From contig NC_084671.1 of NCBI RefSeq assembly GCF_028389875.1, forward strand, positions 27,993,083 through 28,057,082: a DNA stretch of 64,000 nucleotides. The letters are read 5' to 3'. The first letter of the stretch is position 1. Each line of letters begins with the position of its first letter. The translations under genes were made by a program, and so were the position numbers. The stretch comes from Rhea pennata (lineage: Eukaryota; Chordata; Aves; Rheiformes; Rheidae). This document shows, piece after piece, positions 1 through 12,372 of the stretch. The notes below the pieces were generated by a model. It was not told where the DNA came from and ran no database searches. It saw nothing but the letters and a program-made list of their open reading frames with translations.

Positions 1-811
1 AGAAATGAAGAGTCACATTTCCCTTTTTACCCTCCGTTGGAGAGGAAGTGCTGAGACACCAAGAAGATGGCAGGACTGACCCTCCAAAGTTCCCTGTGCA
101 ATAAATGGATGTCTAATACCTTTGAAAATACGGTGCAACAGCCCAGCAACAGCCCCAGTCACCCTCAGCTGGCTGTGCCACCTATGCTGCCTTCTTATCT
201 CCCTTTTGGGTTCTCTGACGCACCACTCCTTGCCTGTGTTTTCTTTTTTACGTCTATTCTCCTTCCCTCTCTCTGGTATTTTCCTTTCCCACACCCAGAA
301 GGTGCCTGTCCTGGACAGTTTGCTGAGTGTCAGCATTCCTGCAGGCTTCTGCTGGCTCCAGCGTTGCAGTGCAAATCCACCTAAACCCTTGAAAAGCTCA
401 ATTTACGAATCCCTTCCGAGCCTGTCTCGACAGCTGTTTATAAGCCTGGAGCTGGGAGCAGAAAGGTGGGGGTGGATTGGTAGTCCGTCATCAAATGTTT
501 GCCATCTGCACAATGCTATCTTTTGTAAATACAGCGGCTAATGAGCATGCTGCAATCCGCAGCCTCCTTTCTGCGGCTAGAAATTACGGCAAGATTAACT
601 GGAAAAAGGAAGCCTTCTGCACACAGCGGGTCCACGAGCGCTGAACGCCGCGCCGGGACGCGACTCTCCCTCCAGCCCCGCGTCAGCCTGAGTAACCCCG
701 CCAAAGTCAGTCGAACTGCAACGGCGTGAGGGCAACCGGGGCCCGGCCGAGTGTTTCAGGTTGTCAGACCAACAGTGTGGCGCAGGGGGAGGATTTTGCC
801 CCTTCTCTCTT

Positions 812-833
812 GGGGGGGGGGGAGGGGGGTGGG
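812..833 (+). repeat. G-run with quadruplex potential
   Basis: Eleven Gs, an A, six Gs, a T and three Gs follow each other directly, followed within a few bases by a C-run and another G-run (836-845). Four or more G-tracts with one-base loops can form a G-quadruplex. It lies about 300 bp before the orphan splice donor at 1125. Confidence 0.5.
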
Positions 834-2604
834 TTCCCCCCGGGGTGCTGCCCGCGGAGGTTTGGTTTTGCTGCGCGCTACGTTAGCAGGAAGGCAGGTT
901 TCTCCTGAATCTGGCCTCGTGAGCAGCTTTTTCTGGACGGCTTTGAATTTCCCGGGGCAGGGGGGAGATAGCGGGAAGGAGTGTAGGGTTACAGCCTGGA
1001 GAGCCCTCCCTGCTGCGCACACAGCTCTGGACAGCCCCTCTGGCTGCTTTGAGCCACTTCTGACCGTCCACGTTCATCGGTCTTGTCCTTGTAGACTCTC
1101 TGCAGTTGCTCCCTCTGGGAAGAAGTAAGTATTTTCATCTTTTCTGCTCCTGCTAGAGCTGGGAAAATGAAGGCAGTGTCTATGCAAGGGAGGGACAGTG
1201 CTGGGGGAAGTGTTTCGACTTGAACTGTTTGAGGTTTCTTTTCGCATTAGCTCAGCAGAGAAGCATTTCCGAGGCTCTGCTTGGTTACGTATTAGCTCCT
1301 CTGTCATCTGCCTAGCGGGCTGGTCGTGCCCAGGCTGCCTGCTCTCCCTTGGCTGCGTACGCGGTGGGGACGTGCAGTAAAACGCCAGTGACTCCAGCAA
1401 TAAGCACAGCCGGTCTCAGCGCTGCTCTCAAGCGAGGAGGTTCTCCCTGCATCTGTCTGAGAAAGACATTGCTACTCAGAGCGAGTCCCAGCAGCCAGGC
1501 TGAAAGCGATGTTGCTGTCGGGAACACCAGATTTTGGTGAGAGGAGAGGCCGAGAAAGGGGGAGAGGTGAAGGCTGCTGTCATTCAGGGTGCGGAGGAGC
1601 TAGGGAAGCTGCCCACGCAGTTTGCGCACAAGGAGTCCAGGTCTCCTGACACCTCTCTGCTCCATGGTAGGGCGTTTCCCAACATTTGCAAACTCCCAAA
1701 TAAGCAAGGGAGCAGAAGGATGCTGGCAATGAGGTGAACTGAGGCACTTTGTAGGGAGTGAAGAAGTCCATGAAATGTTCAAACAGGCGAGGGAGGCCTC
1801 AAGGTGGAGGTGGAGAAGGGTGGGAGAAAATGGGAAAGGGATGAGATTTCCCTGCCGGAGGCTGTGAGTCGCAAAGAAGAGGACCACGCGACAGCTGTTA
1901 ACTGGTAGAGCAAACGTCCTGGCATCCCTCCGCTGCCTGGTTTCTGCTGGGGATGTTGAGAAGTTGGCATCCCACCTGTGTCTCCTCCACCTGACGATTG
2001 CCTGCACTGCTGCACCAGAGCAGCAAGTCTCTGTGCTGCATGGCTCCCTGCTGAGTGCAGGGCTGGAGCTTTAGGGTGACCCTTTTGCCAGCCAACCGCC
2101 CTTATAGAAAACAGTTTCCTTTGCAAAGAAAGGGCTGAAGTTTACTTCCTAGGGAGCCCAGGAAAAACACTGGTCTTCAGCTTTTTCGTCATGAGGACAT
2201 GCACTATTTCAGCCCCCTAACCTGTTTGCCAGTCTGGGATACGAAAGCTCATCACAGTTTCTGAAAGCCAGCTCTATCAGCATTTTGATGGAGCTCATTT
2301 TTTGCACAGTGGGGTGGAAATGTTGTATCTGAGCTCCCTGAACTTTAGGTTACTCTGCCTGGTACTGGTTGCTACCTTTATGATGGACTCTGTATCCCTC
2401 AAAGCTGCTGCCCTCACCATATACGAGTAAAATCTTAGTCCTAGTGAAGGTCATAGCCAAATTTCCCTTGTCTGTGATGGGGAAGCCTTTTCCCAACAGC
2501 TCCTTCATGTCAGCTGAAGTAAATTAACATTGCACCATGGAAGTCAAAATGCATTTACTGATTTACACCAGCTGAGCATATTCAAGTAAGAACTGAAGAG
2601 AAGA

Positions 2605-2610
2605 AATAAA
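2605..2610 (+). terminator. Candidate polyadenylation signal, gene unknown
   Basis: A canonical AATAAA is followed about 35 bp later by T/G-rich sequence. No gene on this strand ends here that I can recognise, so it is only a candidate end for a transcript starting near the donor at 1125, or a chance match. Confidence 0.15.
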
Positions 2611-3805
2611 ACTTTGGAACTAGGTTCCCAGGTTGTCTGATGCTTTGGTTTTATTGTGTCAACCAAAGTCCTACTGAAGCCGTGGTGGCACTGACTTAGG
2701 TGTTATACATGGCACCATGCATGAAAGTGTTGGAAGAAAATGGAGGGGAAAACACGCCAGGCAACAGGATGTTCTCTGCCACGCTGCAAAGCCACAAGGC
2801 TGCGATGATGGCTGAGGTAAATGCCACTGCCTTTGGTGCATGAAGAAGTTGTTAATATTAACGAGGTTGTGCAATGGCACCTGCCCTGGGGGCATGCAGT
2901 AAGTCGTTAGGGGACTTTAATTTGTGCTCTGGCAGAGAGCGAGGTGGTTGCTTGGGGGAGAGGGGGGTGGAACTGCAGCCAGAGCAGGGCTGGTTCCCCA
3001 GCTAGGACTTGCCTAAAGGTTTAGCTCTTATGCCTCCTGCTTTATTCCAAAAGGTAGATTCCTCCTCTGCTTTGCCAGCCCATGGCAGGAAGGATCTGTG
3101 CTGGAAGGTGCTCCAAGGTCAGCTGGCAACCCTGCCCAGGGCAGGGTTTATAAAATTGCATATCCCCCTAGCAGTTCTGGGATCCTGGCTAAGGACCTGA
3201 CTCCAGACAGCAGCAGAGAGGTGGGATGTGGGATCTCCCTTCGTGGGCTGCCCCATAGGATAACCCTTCCAAGAGCAGCTAACTCACATGACAAATTCTC
3301 CTATGGCAAATTCAGCCCAGCCCTGATGTGCTGGATTTACGCTCTGAGTGGATCCTGTCCCTATCCATCAGGAAGGTACATATGCATTTGCATATATGAT
3401 ACTCCTCAAGGTTTTCCCATGAAAGAGCAAATCAGTATTGTGCAGCCTGGACAGCTTTGGAGGCCCGTGGCTCTCTCTGCCAGATGGGAACCGTCCCGTT
3501 TCCTCCCTAGGCAGCTGCAGCAGCAGGAAGCTGATAACCCTGGCGTAGAGGCTTTCCCTGGAAGTTTCTGTTTCACGGCGTGTGAGTAAACAGAGTGCTG
3601 CACCGCTCTGCGTAGCAGCCTGCTGCCCGGACCGGGTTCACCCTGGGCTGCCGGCCAGGGCTCCGGGGTCCCAGCGCTGCAAGGGAAACCTCCTGCCCGG
3701 AGTGGCAGGACCTAGCAGATTTATGCAACCTGTAGCCACGAGTCTCTCTCTCTGTATGTATTTGGGCACCTATATACATACATAGGTACATACCCAAATT
3801 TTATA

Positions 3806-3808
<3 letters not shown>

Positions 3809-3840
<32 letters not shown>
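3809..3840. repeat. (AT)16 microsatellite
   Basis: Uninterrupted AT dinucleotides, preceded by a TATATGC stretch. It lies in non-coding DNA about 1.8 kb upstream of the DZIP1L start codon. Confidence 0.95.
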
Positions 3841-3843
<3 letters not shown>

Positions 3844-4149
3844 GTTGACTTTATCTGATGCAATGACTTGAGTTGTTAGACAGTACAGTGCTGCTAAAGG
3901 TGTATCACCTGCAATATTAATAATAATGACCTTTCTGGATAGAATTACTGGCTATACAAGAGGAGTTCAAACAGGATTTTGAAGCTCAGGGTTGTGAACC
4001 TGTCCTTACCATGAGTAGAAGCTCTGATCCTGAGTATTTTTTTTTTTTAAACTGGGGAAGGATCTTGTTGATGGGGTGTTTTCTAGGTATACAAAAGAAA
4101 AGATGAAAAACGAACCAAAGCCTAAAGCAAAGCCAGGGTTAAGCTCGGT

Positions 4150-4481
4150 GTCCCCCTGATGCGCAGCTGCTCCCGAAGGCTCGCAGCGCGTTTGCGCTGG
4201 GCATCCCTGCGGCGTGGGCGCAGCTACAACCGATTTGCAGGGCAGCCCGGCGCCAAGGCTTTCTTGCATCCTGCAGGGCTGAGGCAAGGAAAGAAGAGAG
4301 CAAAGGCAAAGGAAGAAGTTGGGCGGAGAGCTAAAAGGCGCTGGAAAGCGCGCGTGTGCGGCCGCGGGCCGGCGGGGGAGGCGCGTTGCTGCGGTACACA
4401 GCACACCTAGTAACGCCCTGCGCACCCGGCCGCGCGCGGCCGCTCTGCTCCGCGCCCCGGCCGGGCTCGCCCGAAAGCATG
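4150..4481 (+). promoter_or_regulatory. DZIP1L: DZIP1L CpG-rich promoter and non-coding first exon
   Basis: A compact CpG-dense block with two GCGGCCGC sites stands out from AT-rich flanks and ends at a consensus donor: exon ...GCATG (4481), intron GTAAGC (4482). It sits about 1 kb before the first coding exon and in the same orientation, as expected for a CpG-island promoter and 5' non-coding exon of a broadly expressed ciliary gene. The transcription start cannot be placed; it probably lies between about 4330 and 4450. The last three bases of the exon are an ATG, which splicing to the acceptor at 5518/5519 would put in frame with the coding sequence (see findings). The donor is solid; the exon role is inferred from position. 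Confidence 0.6.
4385..4398 (+). promoter_or_regulatory. Degenerate X-box (RFX-type) site
   Basis: GTTGCT-GC-GGTACA matches the RFX X-box layout (GTTRCY, two-base spacer, RGYAAC) at all six left-half bases and four of six right-half bases. RFX factors drive many ciliary genes, and this copy lies in the CpG block just before the presumed first exon of a ciliary gene. One intact half-site makes it plausible, not proven. Confidence 0.3.
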
Positions 4482-5569
4482 GTAAGCAGCCTTCCAGCAA
4501 AGAGCATTTTTTTTTAAATAAAGCTAAGCATTTTTAAAAAGCTATGCATTTTCTAAAAAGCTGCCTAAAGGTAGGGGTAGCAGCCAGAAAATCAGCACGT
4601 GGTGGGCAGCTGCAAACGGGGAGCTAGACTAACTCAGAGAAGCCTGATGCTTGCTCTCAGTTGAACTGCATTTCACAGCGTCCTCTAGACAACGTCCTCA
4701 TTACACAGCCTACGACACATATAGAGCCAGTTAGAGGTTTAAAATGGTACAGTTTAAATATGCTTATGTAATTATGGTTTCGGGCACAGCTAGGGAAACA
4801 AGCAAAAAGTAGAAGCAGTATCACTAGTATTCATTGACTTCTAGTTATTCTTCTGATTGCAATACACCAATAAACTGGTAGAGTTTTTTTTTCCCCCCAA
4901 ATTTGGCAAAAACAATAGATACCATTTTGCATAAGGAGATCTCTAGCATGTAATACAGCTGTAGCATATACATGCATGTGCAGACTGACCCATTTATGCA
5001 CCAAGTATGTGCCAAAATTTTAGTGTGGGGCTATGCATGCCATTTTTCGGGGTGGGGGCGGGAAATGAGTTGAACAGATGCTCCGTATCTCTGTTTGTTG
5101 CGTGGATATGCATGCAGACATGGCTCGCAGGCCAGCAGATTTGATATTATTCAATTTATTACGCTACTAACAGCGTATTTAGAAACCTCAATGTTTTCCG
5201 TAGGTGCTGAATACAGAAGGGTTGGTACAAACTTTAGACATAACCGCAGGCAGGTAAGCCAGTAAGACTGGATATCAGCAGGGCTAGCTGAAAGGTATTT
5301 TAATTTGCAGACAAAACAAGAACTTACTTTAAGGGGAATATGGGTGTTTCTGTTCATTTGAAGAAAAAGTTAGAAGAAGGAATAAAGAAGGAAAAGGAAG
5401 GGTATTTTTTTGGTTTTTTTTTCTCACGTAGGATGTGCTCTGAGAAGTTCTATGATGCTGCAGGTGTGTGCAGGCTGGTGGAGTCAGCTTGCTGTAATGC
5501 ATCCTTCTTGCTTTCCAGCCCTTTTTTGCAGATACTTTCCACCCGCCACATCCGCCTGGCACCCCGGCA

Positions 5570-6073
5570 ATGCCAGGCTGTGGCACCCCACTGCCCTCTG
5601 CCACCGATGGTGCCGCGTTGGCCGGTCTGGTGGGAGTCCGCCCCTTCCAGTTCCAGCCCCGGCGGGCCAGCGTGGACTGGCGGCGGTTCAGCGCCATCGA
5701 CGTGGAGCGCGTGGCCCGGGAGCTGGATGTGGCCACGCTCCAGGAGCACATTGCCGGCGTCACCTTCTGCAACCTGGACTCGGAGCGGTGCCCGTCCTGC
5801 GGGCAGCCCGTCGACCCCGTCCTGCTGAAGGTGCTCAAGATGGCCCAGCTGAGCATCGAGTACCTGCTGCACTGCCAGGAGAGCCTGAGCGCCGCGCTGA
5901 CCCTGCAGGCTGGGCGCCTCCAGGCTGCCCTCGACGAGCTGACCCGTGCAAAGCAGGAGGCAGCGAGGCAGGCGGAGGAGCTCAGGGGGGTGAAGGAGGA
6001 GAGTAGGAGGCGCAAGAAGCTGATCGCCACCCAGCAGCTCCTCTTGCAAGCTGGGGCTAACAGCTACCACAAG
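5570..6073 (+). CDS. DZIP1L: DZIP1L exon 2, first coding exon (residues 1-168)
   Basis: Encodes the start and the whole N-terminal DZIP1 domain, including FQPRRASVDWRRFSAID, CNLDSERCPSCGQPVDP and the start of a coiled coil ending LLLQAGANSYHK. The exon opens upstream at 5519 after CTTTCCAG; a second AG at 5531-5532 is an alternative acceptor. The donor AAG/GTGCAC is a weak match, but phase 0 leads exactly into the first zinc-finger cysteine of the next exon. Confidence 0.92.
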
Positions 6074-9000
6074 GTGCACGGCGGAAAAGGGATAGTGGGT
6101 CCCTGTGGGTCTTGGAAAGCCGCTGTAAAACTCATCCCAAGGCTCCTCACTGCATCTGTAACCCACTGGTGTCTTTGGACTCTCAGAGGGTTGCCAGGAT
6201 CAGACAAGTTTCATGGCCCAGCTGAGTGTACGGAACAGTAAGGGCCATAAAACTACAGCTAGTGGAGCATAAAGTCAGTCCGGTACCAAAGCAGTTACTG
6301 GGAAAGGTTGCTGCTGGCTACCTGCACTGACTCACGTCAGGACCCCACCTCTCCTGCCCAGCAATGTTGCAGGTAACTCGAGGCTTGCTTTGCCTGAAAC
6401 CTGCAACCAGCTGAGCACCTGCTGCTGCCCAAAGAAGGGGGCTTTTCACGGGTCACCTTGACCCCAGGAAAAATGTGGCCAGCCCTGCTGCTTTCCCAGT
6501 TCCCCGTTTATCACATCTGCTCTGGGTTTGCTCTGTGGCAGCTTCATGGTGATTGCAAAGTCCTTGCTGGCCAAGAGGGAAGTTTCCTTTTTTGGGGAAG
6601 CGCTAAGTCAGCTGCAGGTAGTCAGAACAGCCCAGATCACTGAGGAAGGAGGGTGCAGAGGGAGATCTTAAAACATTCTTGTGTCCTGGAGGCCATCTCG
6701 TGGCAGGGAGACTTTAAACACCCTCCAGCCCTATGAAAGATTTCCAGAAGCTCCTGGGTTTGGTGGTCCTTAGACTTTAGGAAGGAGCCACTCTTAACAG
6801 CTGCGATCTAATATACCGCTACTGTGTTAGGCGAGTCTCTTAGGATCTCCCCTTTCGCTTTAAACTAGCAGAATAATCCTGTTTCCCTTAGGTCAGGGAC
6901 ATGAGGAGTGCTTCTGTCTGCAGATGCAAGTCCTCTCACTGGCTTGCTTTCTCTCCCCAGTGCCAGCTCTGCGATAAAGCCTTCGTGAACTACTCCTTCC
7001 TCCAAGCCCATGTTCAGCGCAGACACGCTGAAGCCAGTGAGGCTGGTGAGCACAGGCAGAATTTCTCCCTTCACTTTGTTAATGGGAGGGTTTTCCCTAT
7101 CGGATGTGGATGCTGGAAAATAGAGAGTGACTGTGGGGGTTTAAATGCAGCTGCTTACATCGTGCTGTTCCCATTTCTGTATTTCCGTGAACATTTATTA
7201 GATTATTTTTTCCCTCCTTGCCCCTCAAAGCAAAATCGCAGCAGTAGGACCTTGCAAGCATGCCCTTTTCAGCATGCCCCTGTTTCCCTCGGCTTTGCAG
7301 AGAGGCAGCAGAAGAAGCAGGTGGAGCAAATGGAGGATGAGATTCAGGAGCTGAAAGTGAAACTGAGGGAGACGCAGCAGCGCCTGGAAGCGGAGAGAGA
7401 CGCGGAGAAACTGCGCCGGGAGCACGTACGGGTGCGCGGGCGTTGCTGACTGTTTGGAAAAGAAGGAGGGAGGAGGAAGGAGATGAGAGAGAACGTGGGG
7501 CAATTTTAAAGCACAAATGAAAAATATAGCGAAAATTTTTTTTATAGTGGGAATCATTTTCTTTGGAAATATTGCCCAGAAAATTCCCGTGGGAAATGTT
7601 ATGTGGAAATAAGCACTGTTACACACAGGTAGGAGTGCCTGCCCGTGGAAGGATGTACTACCTTAACCTTCCTTTGGTGTGCAGGCACGGTCTAAGTTCC
7701 GAGCAGTGACTGGGGTATTGAGGTTGTCGGTGCTCCTATCACTGAAGCTGAGGCAGAAGCCCCAAACCGTGTCCCAGCCTTGCTGCTTCTGCTCTGCAGC
7801 CAGGAAATGTCCAACTCTGATTCTCCCCCCTCCCCACCATTCCCTTTAGGAAACAGAGAAAGCTCGTCAGAGAGAAGAGGAGGGCAGAAGAGATTTTGAA
7901 AGGTGGAAAGAGGAGGAGAGGACAAAGCTCCACCAAGAGCTGGATGGCTTGAGGCAGCTGTTCCTCACCGAATTCAAGGACATCGCCAGCAGGAGCAGTG
8001 CCGTGGAAGGGGTGAGCAAGTGTGCTGGTGTGAGATCCTACAGCAGAGGAAGAGACGTAGTTTGCCTCAGGGCACATGACCCAGCCTCGTGCATGTCTTG
8101 TTGAGAGGTGCAGAGCATTGGGGACATCTAAGCTTGCTGCCCTACCTGGTCCCCACAGGCTCTCGCTTCAGCTTCTCAATTTCACAGCCCAGAGAAACCT
8201 CCCTTCCATGCTCCTGGTGCATCGCTGGGATTTGGGGAAAGAGGCAGTGGTTGCCCAAAGTGGGAGGAGCAGCACTTGTGCTGCTTCCCCTCCTTAGCCC
8301 ACTGAGGCACCAACAGCTGCTTCTTCTTCCTACTACAGAAACTGCAGGAGCTGCAGGCCAGAAACGTGACAGTGTCCAACCTGGGGACCCTGCAGGATGA
8401 TGACTACAAGGAGAAGCATCACTGGGCCGTGACCCAGGCAGAGCTACGGGACGTACGAGAGAAGATGGACGTGCAGGTGAGGAGTGGATTGCAGGTGTCT
8501 TCGTTATGCTCCCTCAGGGGTGCATTTCGATGGTGATGGACCTGTGTTCGTGCACCTCTGTGCACATCTGCTAGTGTGTGCATCAGCAGAAGTCTCGACT
8601 TGGGTTCAGCTAGCAAAAGGGACCAGCATATGAGTTCCTACTAAATGACAGCACCTGACATACTGAGCCCAAACATGGGACCTGAAGAGTATAGAGGGCA
8701 TGATCCAGTCCCAGGTGAACCTGCTTCCTGCAAGGAAATCCATCTCTACAGAAGCTCACCATGTGGAAAAGCATTTCAAGTACCAGAGAAAAAAAAATTT
8801 CCTCCGCTGTGTATTGATTATCTCCCTCTATAAGGGCTAAAGCAGCAGGAGCTTCAACACATTTGGTGCCTCTGAACACCAAAAAGGTTGGGAAAAGCCT
8901 GCGACAGCTCTGAGGCTCCCCAGCACTGCCATTACAGTGCCAGAAGGTCCTCCAGGACCTGAAGGAAAGTTAGATTTCTCAAAGCATGGACATGTTTGGG

Positions 9001-10850
9001 TGCCCCCGTTAGTGAGGAGCCCACAGCCTGTGGACTGAGAAGGGAAACAGCTTTGTGTTTAATTTGGCAGAGGGATGAGTGGAAGCAGAAGCTGAAGGAG
9101 CTGCGGAGGGAACACCTGGCTCAGGAGGCCCAGGTAAGTGCCACGAGCCTCCTTGTGAGCTCCTGGGCTTGGTCTCTAAGGCTTGGACTCTTCCCTGCTT
9201 TTTCTCCATCTTAGCTCCAAACCCCAGAGATATTAGGTCTCCTCAGAGAAAGAGGACCTATATCCAATTGCAGCTGATGAGAAGACACAAGCTTGCTGAC
9301 ACAAGGTCAGCTGTACATCTTCTGCAAGGTCATGGTTGCCTTTGGGAGGACATGTCCCCATAACTGCTGGGTGCTGCCCCTAACAGCAGTTGTAGGTCAG
9401 GTTCTACTCAGACTTACATTGAGTTGTGATCCAGAGGGAAAAGAGAGCACTAGGAGTCTGCCAACAGGCCTCAGGTTGCTTTAGCAATTCAACAATGAAC
9501 AAAAACCTAAAGAGTTTCCCCAGTTTTCCCAACTGGTTTCCCCAGTTAAGATGCTAATTTCAGCATCTTAAACTCTTCTTGTTCCCTTTTCATTCCTCTC
9601 AGCTGAAGAACGAGAACGAGAAGCTCCGTGCCACACTGTTCCAGGACCACCAGGCAGTTACAGACCACTTCCGTCAGGAAATGGACACGCTCAGCGCCCG
9701 GCTTAGAGACCAGACTGAGGTCATTAAGTCACAGGAGAAAATGGTATGTAGCAATATTGCTCCAACCCTGGCTACAGTATGTGGTGTCTCCTGCCTGTAG
9801 GACCTGGGTGTTATGTTCATGTAAGCTGCTCACATCCATCTGGGAACATAACTTGGAGAAATGAAAGGTGATGAAAGGTGGAGAGATCGTGTCAGGAAAT
9901 GGTGGGCAGTTATATATACTGGCAGGCCTGGAATGGGCTCTGACTTGGTGATACCAGGATGCTTGATCCATCCATCCAGGCTGTCTCCGTCAGCGGGGAA
10001 ATGCACTCCACTCCCCACCCAGTCTGCCTGACCCTAAAAGCAGGTTCAACACATGTAGTATGGTCAGAAAAAAACATGTTGGATGTATTTTCCTGACTTA
10101 GTGCTGGGCTTCCCAGCAGGGACCCCCAGGCAGTGCCTGGATTGTACACCTTACTTATCCCTCTTCCCGTTTCTTGACTCTCCTTTTTCGCCATCCTTGT
10201 GCCTCCCTTTCTTTGTCTCAGTCTCCTGCCAGATAAAGAAGGTTTCTGCAGGTTTCTTCACAGCCCGAAAATGCTCAGGCTAAAATAGAGTGGGGGCTAG
10301 AAGTGGGGAATTTTGATTCATCAGAATATTTAAGCAGAACTTGTTTCTTTAACTCTAAGCAGGCTTAAAACACTTAGTTAAGCCTATGCCTTACTTCAAG
10401 CTCATTGCATAATGTTCTGCTACTTTGGGGTCTATCTCCCACTCATTAAGCACAAAACGTTACTTGAATATTGGCCAAAAGGAACCATGCCGCCAGGGTG
10501 CTGGATCACCAGCGCAACACTTCATGTTGTGATTTGGAGCATAGTTTAGTCTTTATCCGACCTGTGAATAATGTGTGGGTGTAACAGGACGGCATCCACT
10601 GTGCTAGTATTTGCATTATGGGAAAAGGAAGAACCTAGGCTGACCCCTTGGAGGTACGCTTCGTTTGCAAGGAAAAAGTTATTTGGTGGATGTATTTGAC
10701 CAATTTAGGCCTCTGCTCTCATGCATATGCCCATACTGTGGCTGCTGATGGGATTGTCTTTGACTCGGCTTGACCAGTTGGACAGAGCTGAAGCTGGTCT
10801 TTCTCACTGGTAACAGGGAGTCTGTCTAGGAACAAGCTATATTGTGGTCT

Positions 10851-10888
<38 letters not shown>

Positions 10889-11625
10889 TTTATCCTGGTG
10901 CTTCTGTTTGTCATAGAACTATTTTTTTTCTCCTTTCGTGGTGCTTTTAACAGCAATATTCCACTGAGAGAGGATAAGTTACCCCCAGATTACAAAGAAC
11001 TGATCTTTGAATGATGCCTAGCCTATTTCTTTACAGATAAAGCTGCTGTCTGCAAGCAAACCTGAAGGTAATGATGATTTATTTTAAGGTGAATCGGTTT
11101 GGGGCTAGATAAATTTTCCGTAGTTGCCACTAGCCATTCAGAAGACACTGTCTTCTTGCTGTCCATCTACAATATCTTCGCTGGTTCAGGCAAGTAAGTG
11201 AGGAAAACATGCTGTGTCTGTTGCAGGGAGCTGGCTGTACGTCTACCCACGTGACCCTGGAGCAGCTTCTTCCAGACCCTTTAATATCAGCTGCGACAGC
11301 ACAGACCACAGAATTGGCTCACTAGCAGAAAACTAACTCTCTCGGGTGCCTTTTGCATTGTAGACATACCCCAAAGGAGTTGGATTTCAATCAGGAGCTC
11401 GCAACAAATGAATGACCTCTTCCTTCCCTTGCTGCCTCCTTCAAAATGATGCCAGTAGTTATTTGCATGAAAATAGGGAGTCAAAACACACTGTGGTTTC
11501 TTCGTTTATCTGGGCTTTCTCTAATCAAGAGCCAGGATAAGAACCCAGGGACTTCTCAGCTCCGTGATGTCTGCAGCACAGCAGCAAACCCAGATGTGTG
11601 ATGCTGCTGTCTGCTACTTTTCAGG

Positions 11626-11656
<31 letters not shown>

Positions 11657-12333
11657 CATCTCTAAGGCTTTTTTCTTTTTTTCCCTCCTAACAGAAAATA
11701 CCCAACAGGTGTATTGCTCGTTCCAGACCCAAGGGGTGGCAGAGGGCTGTTTGCGAGCACCAATAGGTTTCCCTCAGGGACGTTCTCCAAGGGCTTGTAA
11801 CCAGGCCCGAGCCAGTGCTGGGTCCCCAAGATACAGCTGTGTCTGCTCTTTGCTTATATGAAGAACAAGCTGGAGATCCAAGTCTGCTCCCACATCAGGC
11901 CCTTGGTTTCTCTCTCAGCCCTCACTGACTCCTTTCTGTCTGTGCAGTGACCCGGGAAGCACCCAAAGTGGCGACTGCAAAAGAGTCATCAGAAGAAGGT
12001 GGGTACTGGTGGGACCCCTGTCCTCAAAGGGCTGAAGGGACCCATCAGCCTCCTCCCTGGCAGGCTGGGGCACATCACTGCACTGGTGTCAGCACTTGAC
12101 TCCCCAGGCCTTGTTTTACTGCAGACACAGAGGATATCCTGCATGGGAAGCAGAGGCTCCTGGAAGCTCTTCGGAGAAACCCCAACCTCCTGAAGCAGTT
12201 TCGGCCCATCCTGGAGGAGATGTTGGAGGAGAAGCTGGAGAGCATGGGTGTGAGGAAGGTAAGCCTGCTTTTGCACTGCAATCCTGAAATGCCAGGCCTG
12301 AGTGGGTACATCGAGATAAAGACTACTCTGGAC

Positions 12334-12372
<39 letters not shown>

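Larger units (their letters stand above)
1..4140. other. Non-coding region upstream of DZIP1L
   Basis: No protein-coding exon could be recognised here on either strand; the open frames are short and match no family I know. In human, A4GNT lies beyond DZIP1L on this side, but I see no glycosyltransferase exon. The stretch at about 600-1130 is GC-rich with scattered CpGs, carries a G-run at 812-833 and ends at a strong splice donor (1125). A canonical AATAAA sits at 2605-2610 and a 32-bp AT repeat at 3809-3840. The rest looks like ordinary intergenic DNA. An unannotated 5' exon or a non-coding transcript is possible around 600-1130. Confidence 0.6.

Noticed and set aside
1-4140. A4GNT, the expected neighbour of DZIP1L.
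   Set aside because: No frame resembles a glycosyltransferase with a DxD motif; the gene is presumably outside the window or lost.
5450-6166. Two minus-strand ORFs of over 230 codons opposite DZIP1L exon 2.
   Set aside because: They are antisense shadows of the GC-rich DZIP1 domain exon; the plus-strand frame matches a known protein.
7426-7431. Using the second donor of DZIP1L exon 4, which would add Val-Arg.
   Set aside because: Phase permits it, but the length match to human across the junction is exact with the first donor. Minor use remains possible.
11695-11708. A 14-nt candidate microexon between DZIP1L exons 9 and 10 (CTAACAG/AAAATACCCAACAG/GTGTAT).
   Set aside because: It has both splice dinucleotides, but including it shifts phase so that exon 10 begins with TGA; skipping it keeps the frame and the human-like length.
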